Source of the DNA: Ruminococcaceae bacterium UBA7147
Lineage (GTDB): Bacteria; Bacillota; Clostridia; Oscillospirales; Acutalibacteraceae
Assembly (NCBI GenBank): GCA_002491825.1
Contig: DKWR01000046.1
Coordinates: forward strand, 1 to 18,958
Direction of reading: 5' to 3'
DNA length: 18,958 nucleotides
Shown here: positions 7,068 through 13,615 of the stretch, piece by piece
Layout: every line of letters begins with the position of its first letter
Numbering within the stretch: position 1 is the first letter of the stretch
Notes under the pieces: model-generated
Told to the model about the DNA's origin: nothing
Seen by the model: the letters and a program-made list of their open reading frames with translations, nothing else
Database searches by the model: none
Position numbers and translations under genes: made by a program

Positions 7068-7118
7068 AATTAGTAAATATTACCAACAATTTAGTTTTCT
7101 ACAAACGGAGGTTTTACG

Positions 7119-9347
7119 ATGAGAAACGAATGGAGAGATTTTAAAGGCGGCGCATGGGAAAATGAAATCAACGTCAGAGATTTTATTCATAGAAACTACA
7201 CCCCCTATTTCGGCGGCAGTGAATTTCTTGAAGGCCCCACACAGGCAACGCTTGACCTCTGGGAACAGGTAAGCGAGCTTAAGAAGCAGGAAATTGAAGC
7301 AGGCGGCGTGCTTGATATGGATACAAAGGTTGTTTCAACAATCCTTTCACACGGTGCGGCATATATAGATAAAGACAAGGAGCAGATTGTCGGCTTGCAG
7401 ACAGACAAGCCTTTAAAGCGTTCACTCCAGCCCTACGGCGGAATCAGAATGGCTACAAAGGCTTGCAGAGATAACGGCTACGAGGTTGACCCCGAAATCA
7501 CAGAGTTTTTCACAACTCACAGAAAAACTCACAACGCAGGCGTGTTTGACGCATACACTCCCGAAATGAGAAAGTGCCGTTCAAATCACATCATCACAGG
7601 ACTTCCCGACGCTTACGGCAGAGGAAGAATTATCGGTGACTACCGCCGTGTTGCACTCTACGGTGTTGACCGCCTTATTGAGGACAAACAGCACCAGAAG
7701 GACACAACAAGAATTATTATGTACTCCGACGTTATCCGTGAGCGTGAGGAGCTTTCCGAGCAAATCAGAGCGCTCCAGATGCTCAAGCAGATGGCAAACA
7801 TCTACGGCTGTGACATTTCAAAGCCTGCCTCAACCTTTAAAGAGGCTGTTCAGGCTGTGTACTTTGCTTACCTTGCCGCAGTCAAGGAGCAGAACGGTGC
7901 GGCTATGAGCCTCGGCAGAACTTCAACCTTCCTCGACATCTATGCTTATCGTGACCTTGCAGAGGGCACAATCACAGAAAAAGAGGTTCAGGAAATTGTT
8001 GACCACTTCATTATGAAGCTGAGAATGGTATGCTTTGCACGTACTCCCGAATACAATCAGATTTTCGCAGGCGACCCTACATGGGTTACAGAGTCAATCG
8101 GCGGAATCGGAACAGACGGACGTCCTCTTGTTACAAAGATGTCGTTCCGTTACCTCAACACGCTCAACAATATCGGTGCGGCTCCCGAGCCAAACCTCAC
8201 CGTTTTATGGTCAACACAGCTCCCCGAGAATTTCAAGAGCTTCTGCGCAGATATGTCAATCAAATATCACGCTGTTCAGTACGAAAACGACGACCTTATG
8301 CGTCCTCTTCACGGAGACGATTACGGTATTGCCTGCTGTGTATCTTCAATGAAAATCGGCAAGGAAATGCAGTTTTTCGGTGCAAGAGCTAACCTTGCAA
8401 AGTGCTTGCTTTACGCAATCAACGGCGGTGTTGACGAGGTAAGCGGCGAACAGGTAGGACCGAAGTACTGTCCTGTTGAGGGAGATTACCTCGACTATGA
8501 CGACGTAATGGACAAGTACAAGGCTATGATGAAGTGGCTTGCACAGGTTTATGTAAATGCGCTCAACATCATTCACTATATGCACGATAAATACTCCTAC
8601 GAGCGTTTGCAGATGGCTCTGCACGACAAGCACGTTACTCGTTGGTTTGCAACAGGTATCGCAGGCTTCTCGGTTGTTGCCGACTCGCTTTCTGCAATCA
8701 AGTACGCAAAGGTTAAGGTCGTTAGAAACGAAAAGGGCATTGTCACCGACTACATCACAGAGGGTGATTTCCCGAAGTACGGCAACGACGACGACAGAGT
8801 TGACGAGATTGCAAAAGAGGTGCTCCATACCTTTATCAGCTACCTCCGTCAGAATCACACCTATCGTGGCGGTATTCCCACAACCTCAATCCTCACAATC
8901 ACATCAAACGTTTCCTACGGCAAGAACACAGGCTCAACTCCCGATGGCAGAAAGTACGGCGAGCCTTTTGCTCCCGGTGCAAACCCGATGCACGGCAGAG
9001 ACAGTAACGGTGCTGTTGCATCTCTTGCTTCCGTTGCAAAGCTTCCGTTTATGGATTCGCAGGACGGTATTTCAAATACATTTACTATTGTTCCCTCCGC
9101 ACTCGGCAAAACCGAGGAGCAGAGAAACCACAATCTTGTTGCATTGCTTGACGGCTATATGCTCAAGGGCGGTTACCACCTCAACGTAAACGTGTTTGAC
9201 AGAGAGCTTCTTCTTGATGCTCAAAAGCACCCCGAGCTTTATCCACAGCTTACAATCCGTGTTTCGGGTTACGCTGTAAACTTTATTAAGCTCACAAAGG
9301 AACAGCAGGACGAGGTTATTTCAAGAACCTTCCATTCGGCAATTTAA
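7119..9347 (+). CDS. pflB: Formate C-acetyltransferase (pyruvate formate-lyase)
   Basis: A 742-residue glycyl radical enzyme that converts pyruvate and CoA to acetyl-CoA and formate in anaerobic fermentation, in the cytosol. The paired catalytic cysteines are Cys406-Cys407 (IACCVSSM), and the radical-bearing glycine is Gly717 in RVSGYAVNF, close to the C terminus. Length is near that of E. coli PflB (about 760). Presence of the Cys-Cys pair, not a single Cys, separates it from diol/glycerol dehydratases and other glycyl radical enzymes. GGAGG at 7107-7111 lies 7 bases before the ATG. Expression is under the ZTP riboswitch at 6971-7067, and the activase gene follows after an inserted repeat element. 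Formate made here can feed one-carbon and purine synthesis, consistent with that control. Confidence 0.98.
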   Translation: MRNEWRDFKGGAWENEINVRDFIHRNYTPYFGGSEFLEGPTQATLDLWEQVSELKKQEIEAGGVLDMDTKVVSTILSHGAAYIDKDKEQIVGLQTDKPLKRSLQPYGGIRMATKACRDNGYEVDPEITEFFTTHRKTHNAGVFDAYTPEMRKCRSNHIITGLPDAYGRGRIIGDYRRVALYGVDRLIEDKQHQKDTTRIIMYSDVIREREELSEQIRALQMLKQMANIYGCDISKPASTFKEAVQAVYFAYLAAVKEQNGAAMSLGRTSTFLDIYAYRDLAEGTITEKEVQEIVDHFIMKLRMVCFARTPEYNQIFAGDPTWVTESIGGIGTDGRPLVTKMSFRYLNTLNNIGAAPEPNLTVLWSTQLPENFKSFCADMSIKYHAVQYENDDLMRPLHGDDYGIACCVSSMKIGKEMQFFGARANLAKCLLYAINGGVDEVSGEQVGPKYCPVEGDYLDYDDVMDKYKAMMKWLAQVYVNALNIIHYMHDKYSYERLQMALHDKHVTRWFATGIAGFSVVADSLSAIKYAKVKVVRNEKGIVTDYITEGDFPKYGNDDDRVDEIAKEVLHTFISYLRQNHTYRGGIPTTSILTITSNVSYGKNTGSTPDGRKYGEPFAPGANPMHGRDSNGAVASLASVAKLPFMDSQDGISNTFTIVPSALGKTEEQRNHNLVALLDGYMLKGGYHLNVNVFDRELLLDAQKHPELYPQLTIRVSGYAVNFIKLTKEQQDEVISRTFHSAI

Positions 9348-9399
9348 AAATAGAGCAGTAACTGATAATTTGAAATTGTCAACTTTTGAAATATAGCCT

Positions 9400-9551
9400 A
9401 GCCTTCCCTTGAGGGAAGGTGGCACAGCGATTTATCGCTGTGACGAAAGGGTGGTAAGTTAGATGAACTTTGAATACTTGAGGAAAAGTTCATCTCCACC
9501 CCTCAGTCATTTGCAAGCAAAATGACAGCGCCCCTTTTAAGGGGAGCCTTG
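9400..9551. repeat. MITE-like multi-hairpin element between pflB and pflA
   Basis: About 152 bases with mirrored ends: AGCCTTCCCTTGAGGGAAGG at the left and CCCCTTTTAAGGGGAGCCTT at the right, each followed inward by a second hairpin and GGGTGG/CCACCC. Five hairpins occur in order: 9402-9419; 9423-9442 (CACAGCGAT with ATCGCTGTG); a central 10-bp stem 9461-9470 with 9486-9495; 9506-9526 (GTCATTT with AAATGAC); and 9531-9544 (CCCCTT with AAGGGG). The two halves are related as imperfect terminal inverted repeats, and no open reading frame is present. This fits a non-autonomous mobile element; no transposase is nearby. Confidence 0.8.
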
Positions 9552-9568
9552 AATAATAGGTGAAAACT

Positions 9569-10300
9569 ATGACAGGTAAAATTCATTCCTTTGAATCATT
9601 CGGTACGGTTGACGGCCCCGGCGTTCGCTTTGTAGTGTTCTTTCAGGGTTGTCCTATGCGATGTCTTTACTGCCACAATCCCGACACTTGGACACCTGAC
9701 GCAGGAACGGAGTACACCGCCGAGCAGATTGTTGAAAAAATAGTGCGCAATATGCCGTTCTACACAACGGGCGGACTTACCGCAACAGGCGGTGAGCCTA
9801 TGCTCCAGCTTGACTTTCTGATTGAGCTTTTCACCCTTGCAAAGAGCAAGGGCATAAGCACCTGCCTTGACACCTCGGGCGTGATGTTCGACAGAAACAA
9901 CGGCGAGCGTATGGAGAAAATCAACAGGCTCTTGGCGGTCTGCGACCTCGTTATGCTCGACATAAAGCACATTGACGAGGACGAGCATAAAAAGCTGACA
10001 GCTCATTCAAATAAAAATATCCTCGATTTTGCACGCTACCTTGACGAAAAGAACGTGCAAATGCGTATCCGCCACGTAATCGTCCCGAATATTACGGATA
10101 AGTGTGAGGAGCTTTTAAAGCTCGGTCGTTTTTTAAAGCCGTTTAAGAATATCGAGATAATTGAAACCTTGCCTTATCACACGCTCGGCAAGGTGAAATA
10201 CGATAATCTTGGGCTTGATTATCCGCTCGGCGATACGCCACAGCTTACCGAAAGCGACGCCGAAAAAGCGCTTGAAATCATCAGGGAGGGTATGCAGTGA
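9569..10300 (+). CDS. pflA: Pyruvate formate-lyase activating enzyme (radical SAM)
   Basis: A 243-residue radical SAM enzyme that installs the glycyl radical on PflB using S-adenosylmethionine and a [4Fe-4S] cluster. The N terminus carries the family signature ESFGTVDGPGVR and the cluster motif C28-x3-C32-x2-C35 (GCPMRCLYCHNPDTW); TGGEPM further on binds SAM. Length matches E. coli PflA (246). The ATG at 9569 is preferred: AGGTG at 9558-9562 lies 6 bases upstream and the product then begins MTGKIHSFES, the usual family start. An in-frame GTG at 9560 overlaps that ribosome binding site. It lies 221 bases after pflB, most of which is the inserted repeat, so it probably depends on read-through from the pflB promoter. 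The next gene overlaps its stop codon. Confidence 0.97.
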   Translation: MTGKIHSFESFGTVDGPGVRFVVFFQGCPMRCLYCHNPDTWTPDAGTEYTAEQIVEKIVRNMPFYTTGGLTATGGEPMLQLDFLIELFTLAKSKGISTCLDTSGVMFDRNNGERMEKINRLLAVCDLVMLDIKHIDEDEHKKLTAHSNKNILDFARYLDEKNVQMRIRHVIVPNITDKCEELLKLGRFLKPFKNIEIIETLPYHTLGKVKYDNLGLDYPLGDTPQLTESDAEKALEIIREGMQ

Positions 10301-10785
10301 GTACACCGCAGAGCATAGTGCACCCGATTCCTCCGCTGTTTGACGAAAATTCAAGAACACTGATTCTCGGTAGTTTTCCGTCGGTCAAGTCAAGGGAGCA
10401 GAGCTTCTTTTACGGACATCCGCAAAACCGATTCTGGAAATTAATCGCATTGCTGTTTGACGAGGAATTTCCGCAGAGCATTGACGAGAAAAAACAGCTT
10501 ATTTTAAAGCACAACCTTGCGCTTTGGGATGTCATTCACTCCTGCACGATAACAGGCTCGAGCGACAGCTCAATCAAGGACGTTGTGCCGAACGACTTGT
10601 CGGTGATATTGCAAAACAGCAGGGTAGACAGGATTTTTGCAAACGGAGCGCTGTCGCACAAAATGTATATGAAGTACATTTTTCCACAGACCGGGATAGA
10701 GGCGGTAAAGCTGCCGTCAACAAGCCCTGCAAATGCGGCATTTTCGCTTGAACGACTCGCCGAAAACTGGAAAATTATAAAGTAA
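10297..10785 (+). CDS. DNA-deoxyinosine (hypoxanthine-DNA) glycosylase, UDG superfamily family 6
   Basis: A 162-residue DNA repair glycosylase. The pattern LGSFPSVKSREQSFFYGHP at 24-42 followed by QNRFW is the signature of the hypoxanthine-DNA glycosylase group of the uracil-DNA glycosylase superfamily, which removes hypoxanthine formed by deamination of adenine. LWDV (76-79) and LPSTSPANA (139-147) are further family segments. The short length is normal. It starts with GTG at 10297, overlapping the pflA stop by 4 bases (GTGA), with a strong GGGAGGG at 10284-10290, so translation is probably coupled to pflA. A terminator begins directly after its stop codon. It is thus likely the last gene of the riboswitch-controlled pfl operon. 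Family assignment is from motif memory. Confidence 0.85.
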   Translation: MSTPQSIVHPIPPLFDENSRTLILGSFPSVKSREQSFFYGHPQNRFWKLIALLFDEEFPQSIDEKKQLILKHNLALWDVIHSCTITGSSDSSIKDVVPNDLSVILQNSRVDRIFANGALSHKMYMKYIFPQTGIEAVKLPSTSPANAAFSLERLAENWKIIK

Positions 10786-10822
10786 AAAACGCTGTAGCAT
10801 AAATTCTGTGCTACAGCGTTTT
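10786..10822. terminator. Bidirectional terminator shared by the pfl operon and ribF
   Basis: A perfect 14-base-pair stem (AAAACGCTGTAGCA at 10786-10799 with its complement at 10809-10822) around a 9-base loop. It starts right after the glycosylase stop codon and is A-rich on one side, T-rich on the other, so it can act in both directions. Its right arm contains the last codons and the stop of ribF on the minus strand (10811-10822). Confidence 0.9.
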
Positions 10823-11740
10823 ATTTGTCTGTTCATAAATTTTCAGTGCTGTTTTGCTGTTGTCTATAATTGCGTTTTTCAGCTCGTCAATTCCCGAAAA
10901 CTTCCTTTCGGGGCGGATAAATTCAAGCAGTCTTACGTCTGCGCTCTGTCCGTAAATTTCGCCGCCCTTGTACTTTGGCATCCACGTTTCGCAAAGCGAT
11001 GTGTTGCCGCCGACTGTAGGCTTGATTCCGATGTTCGTAACTCCGCAGTAGGAATCTCCGTTTTCAAGCGTGACGATTGACGCATAAACGCCGAATTTCG
11101 GCACGACAAGCTCACTGCAAAGCGGCTGATTTATTGTCGGCGTGCCAAGCTCTCTGCCGAGCCTTTTGCCGTGCTCAATCACCGAAGAAAAGCCGAACCG
11201 ACTGCACATAAGCTCGTTCGCTCTTTTAACATTTCCGTCTGTAATCAGCTTTCTTATAAGCGTTGAAGATACAATCTCGCCCTCGCTTTTCGTTGCAGAA
11301 ACAACCGTAAGTTTGATACCTTTGCTTTCGCAAAAGCTTTTCAGCGTTTCGGCACTGCCCTCGCCGTTCTTGCCGTAGCGGTAGTTAAAGCCGCAGAAAA
11401 GCTTTTCGGCTTTCAGCGTGTCAATCAGTATCTCCTGTGCAAAGTCTTTAGAAGGCATATTCATAATTTTTTCAAAATCCGCCTGATAGGTTCGCTCAAT
11501 TCCGAGCCTTTCAAGCGTTTTTATTTTGTCCTCGTTTGTCATAAGCGCATTGTACCGAGTGCCGTTTAAAACACTTTTCGGACTTTTTGAAAAGGTAAAG
11601 CAGACGGGAGTAAGTCCGTTTCCCTTTTCGGCGGCGGCAAGAGAAATCACGTTTCTGTGCCCTTTGTGCAGTCCGTCAAAATAGCCAAGCGCAATTGCTG
11701 TGCCCGATTTTTCGGGTAATATTTCAAAGAAATTCTGCAT
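10811..11740 (-). CDS. ribF: Bifunctional riboflavin kinase / FAD synthetase
   Basis: A 309-residue enzyme that phosphorylates riboflavin to FMN and adenylylates FMN to FAD. The N-terminal adenylyltransferase domain (about 10-165) shows GYFDGLHKGH at 19-28 with the HxGH-type nucleotide motif, CGFNYRYGK at 116-124 and SSTLIR at 158-163. The C-terminal kinase domain (about 182-305) shows GTPT at 199-202, VTNIGIKPTVGG around 234-245 and Glu251 (CETW), in the position of the usual general base. Length is standard. The ATG at 11740 has GAGG about 12 bases upstream, a rather long spacing. It follows the Nudix gene by 41 bases on the same strand without a terminator, so they are likely co-transcribed. 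The final codons lie in a terminator stem. Confidence 0.96.
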   Translation of the reverse strand: MQNFFEILPEKSGTAIALGYFDGLHKGHRNVISLAAAEKGNGLTPVCFTFSKSPKSVLNGTRYNALMTNEDKIKTLERLGIERTYQADFEKIMNMPSKDFAQEILIDTLKAEKLFCGFNYRYGKNGEGSAETLKSFCESKGIKLTVVSATKSEGEIVSSTLIRKLITDGNVKRANELMCSRFGFSSVIEHGKRLGRELGTPTINQPLCSELVVPKFGVYASIVTLENGDSYCGVTNIGIKPTVGGNTSLCETWMPKYKGGEIYGQSADVRLLEFIRPERKFSGIDELKNAIIDNSKTALKIYEQTNKTL

Positions 11741-11781
11741 AAATATATTTATACCTCGAAGTTAAGAAATCATACCGTCGA

Positions 11782-12327
11782 TTATATTTTTCCGCTTTTA
11801 ATCAGCATTGCGGTTTTCAATACTGCAACCTGCGTTTTTGCGTCGGGAATCTGATTGTTAAGCACCATTTCAACAGCCTTGTCAAGCGGTATTTTTTCAA
11901 CGTTCAGAAACTCTCCGTCGTCGGGATTTGAGCTTCCCTGTGACTTAATCTTGCAGGCGTAAAGGTGGATAATTTCCGAAGTATAGCCGGGAGAGGGGTA
12001 GAGCTGACCGAGAGAAATGTACGAGTATCCCTCTGCACCTGTTTCCTCCATCAGCTCACGCTTGCCGTTTTCAAGCGGCGTTGAGCCTTTTTCAAGCTTG
12101 CCTGCGGGGAGCTCGAGTACAACCTCCTTGTACGGATAGCGGAACTGTCTTACAAAAAGTAGGTTGTTGTCCTCATCAAGCGCCGCAACGGTCACTCCGC
12201 CGGGGTGGTTTACAACCTCACGCTTTGATTTTTTGCCGTTCGGCAGTTCGATTTCGTCAAGTGTTATATGAAGTATTCTGCCGTCAAAAACGCTTTTGCT
12301 CGACAGAGTTTTTTCAGTAAGTTCCAT
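11782..12327 (-). CDS. Nudix hydrolase, ADP-ribose pyrophosphatase-like
   Basis: A 181-residue Nudix enzyme of the ADP-ribose pyrophosphatase group, which cleaves ADP-ribose to AMP and ribose 5-phosphate. It has the group's N-terminal strand region (EKTLSSKSVFDGRI, HPGGVTVAAL, FVRQFRYPY) and a Nudix box from Gly76 to about Gly97: REL at 90-92, Glu94-Glu95 and Gly97 are present. The first glutamate of the box is replaced by Ser82 (GKLEKGS). YPSPGYTSE at 110-118 is typical of the group. GGAGG lies 5 bases before the ATG at 12327; an upstream TTG at 12339 is in frame but overlaps that site and is rejected. It is followed by ribF, and the divergent carboxypeptidase gene starts only 36 bases away. 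Confidence 0.9.
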   Translation of the reverse strand: MELTEKTLSSKSVFDGRILHITLDEIELPNGKKSKREVVNHPGGVTVAALDEDNNLLFVRQFRYPYKEVVLELPAGKLEKGSTPLENGKRELMEETGAEGYSYISLGQLYPSPGYTSEIIHLYACKIKSQGSSNPDDGEFLNVEKIPLDKAVEMVLNNQIPDAKTQVAVLKTAMLIKSGKI

Positions 12328-12363
12328 AACAGCCTCCAAAAATAAAAAGGAAAGGATTTTTAT

Positions 12364-13257
12364 ATGATTAACTACAATGTTTTGCCCGACTATCAGGCAA
12401 GGAAAGAAATTATTAATGAGATTTGCGAGAAATACGGCTTTATAAAGCGGTGTTTCATCGGAAAAAGCGTGTGCGGAAGGAGCATTGACGTTCTACATAT
12501 CGGCAACACAAAGCACCGTGTGCTTTACTGCGGCGGCTTTCACGGCTCGGAATACCTTACAGTGCTTGCTCTGCTTAAATTTCTCGAAGAATGCTGTCAC
12601 TCAATGAAAAGCGACAAAAAGGTAGGCGAGCACAATCTGGGCGATTTTCTCAGGATAAGAGGTCTTACGATTATTCCCTGTGTTAATCCCGACGGTGTGG
12701 AAATTGCACTTCACGGCAGTGACGCCGCTTTAAAATACAAGCCTCTTGTTGAGGATGTTGCCGAAAACACATGCAAATGGCAGGCAAATGCAAGGGGTGT
12801 TGACATAAACCACAACTTCAACGCCGGCTGGTGCGAGCTTAAAAAGCGTGAAATCAGCCGCAATATCAAAAGTCCTGCGCCGACACGCTTTGGCGGCAAT
12901 TGTCCCGAAAGCGAGCCTGAAACAAGAGCGCTCACCAAGCTTTGCAGAAGCGTCGATTTTGAACGTGCACTTGCTCTGCACAGTCAGGGCAGGGAGATTT
13001 ACTGCTCGTTCGGTAAGCATACGCCTGTATTAAGTTTTCGCCTTGCGTCGGTATTTTCACAGGTAAGCGGATATAACATAGCTTTTCCCGAGGATATTGC
13101 AACGGGCGGAGGATTTAAGGACTGGTTTATTGACAGCTTTCGCCGTCCTGCGCTGACCGTTGAAATGGGTATGGGTGAAAATCCCTTGCCGTTATCCGAT
13201 TTTGAAAGCGAGTACGAAATTTTGAGAAAGATTTTGAGCCTCGGAGTTGTGGTATAA
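12364..13257 (+). CDS. M14-family zinc carboxypeptidase, cytosolic
   Basis: A 297-residue metallocarboxypeptidase of the M14 family, most like the gamma-D-glutamyl-meso-diaminopimelate peptidase group. Zinc ligands are His60 and Glu63 (GFHGSE) and His206 (ALHSQG). NPDG at 108-111, Arg144 in ARGVDINHNF, and the catalytic Glu267 in TVEMGMG complete the active site. There is no signal peptide and no LysM or other wall-binding domain, so it probably works inside the cell, for example on recycled cell-wall peptides (inference). AAAGG at 12351-12355 lies 8 bases before the ATG. The gene diverges from the Nudix gene with a 36-base gap, so its promoter must lie inside that gene's coding sequence or be very compact; none was clear. 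Confidence 0.88.
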   Translation: MINYNVLPDYQARKEIINEICEKYGFIKRCFIGKSVCGRSIDVLHIGNTKHRVLYCGGFHGSEYLTVLALLKFLEECCHSMKSDKKVGEHNLGDFLRIRGLTIIPCVNPDGVEIALHGSDAALKYKPLVEDVAENTCKWQANARGVDINHNFNAGWCELKKREISRNIKSPAPTRFGGNCPESEPETRALTKLCRSVDFERALALHSQGREIYCSFGKHTPVLSFRLASVFSQVSGYNIAFPEDIATGGGFKDWFIDSFRRPALTVEMGMGENPLPLSDFESEYEILRKILSLGVVV

Positions 13258-13281
13258 GGCTACTTATATTATAAAAAACAG

Positions 13282-13362
13282 TGTAGGGAACGGTCTTGAC
13301 CGTTCCACTGATTTACAAGCCAACTCTTAATCGACTCGGAACGGTCAAGACCGTTCCCTACA
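13282..13362. repeat. Palindromic intergenic repeat, copy B (81 bp)
   Basis: The same element as at 6293-6372: 25-base arms at 13282-13306 and 13338-13362, starting TGTAGGGAAC and ending CCCTACA, here perfectly complementary to one another. Each arm also folds on itself (GGAACGGTC with GACCGTTCC). The 31-base centre is unrelated to that of copy A. It lies 24 bases after the carboxypeptidase stop codon and could act as a terminator-like or message-stabilising hairpin. Confidence 0.9.
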
Positions 13363-13573
13363 TTTGAGTGTGGTTATTTTCATAACAAAATTGATAATTA
13401 TTAGAATTGACACAGTACTACGGGAAAGTTTGTTTTTCTCTATAATTATAGTTTTATCGGTAAAGTTTGATAATAACTGCGGACACGGCACGCCGTGTCC
13501 CTACGACTGTAAACAAAACAGTTCCTGTATCGCCGTAAGGGGCGGCATCTTTTGCGTTCCATTAATTTTAAAC
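13363..13573. other. Gene-free stretch with repeat remnants
   Basis: Together with copy B and the following terminator this makes a gap of about 360 bases between the carboxypeptidase and asnB. The first 100 bases are AT-rich with no coding signal. From 13481 there is a strong palindrome, then a small hairpin ACTGT-ACAGT (about 13506-13522) and GC-rich GCCGTAAGGGGCGGC (13532-13546). A short open frame crosses it but has no ribosome binding site and no protein-like composition. Confidence 0.6.
13481..13500. repeat. Short palindrome of a second repeat family
   Basis: GGACACGGC (13481-13489) and GCCGTGTCC (13492-13500) are perfect inverted copies around AC, followed by CTAC. On the minus strand it reads GTAGGGACACGGC and onward, the same GTAGGG-plus-palindrome layout as the ends of copies A and B, which suggests a related but different repeat end. 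Confidence 0.65.
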
Positions 13574-13599
13574 AAAGGGTAACCGTCGGTTACCCTTTT
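13574..13599. terminator. Intrinsic terminator at the end of asnB
   Basis: AAAGGGTAACC (13574-13584) pairs with GGTTACCCTTT (13588-13598) around a GTC loop. It lies 17 bases beyond the asnB stop codon (asnB is on the minus strand), where the exit side reads TTTGTTT. It is also followed by TTTTGCTTTT on the plus strand and may act both ways. Confidence 0.8.
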
Positions 13600-13615
13600 G
13601 CTTTTAAAAATTGGC

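Noticed and set aside
8346..8858. A 170-codon minus-strand open frame inside pflB
   Set aside because: It is antisense to a highly conserved enzyme; its Val/Leu/Cys-rich composition is what codon bias of pflB produces on the other strand.
13364..13582. A 72-codon open frame in the gap after the carboxypeptidase
   Set aside because: It crosses the palindrome at 13481 and the start of the terminator, has no ribosome binding site, and its composition follows the repeats.
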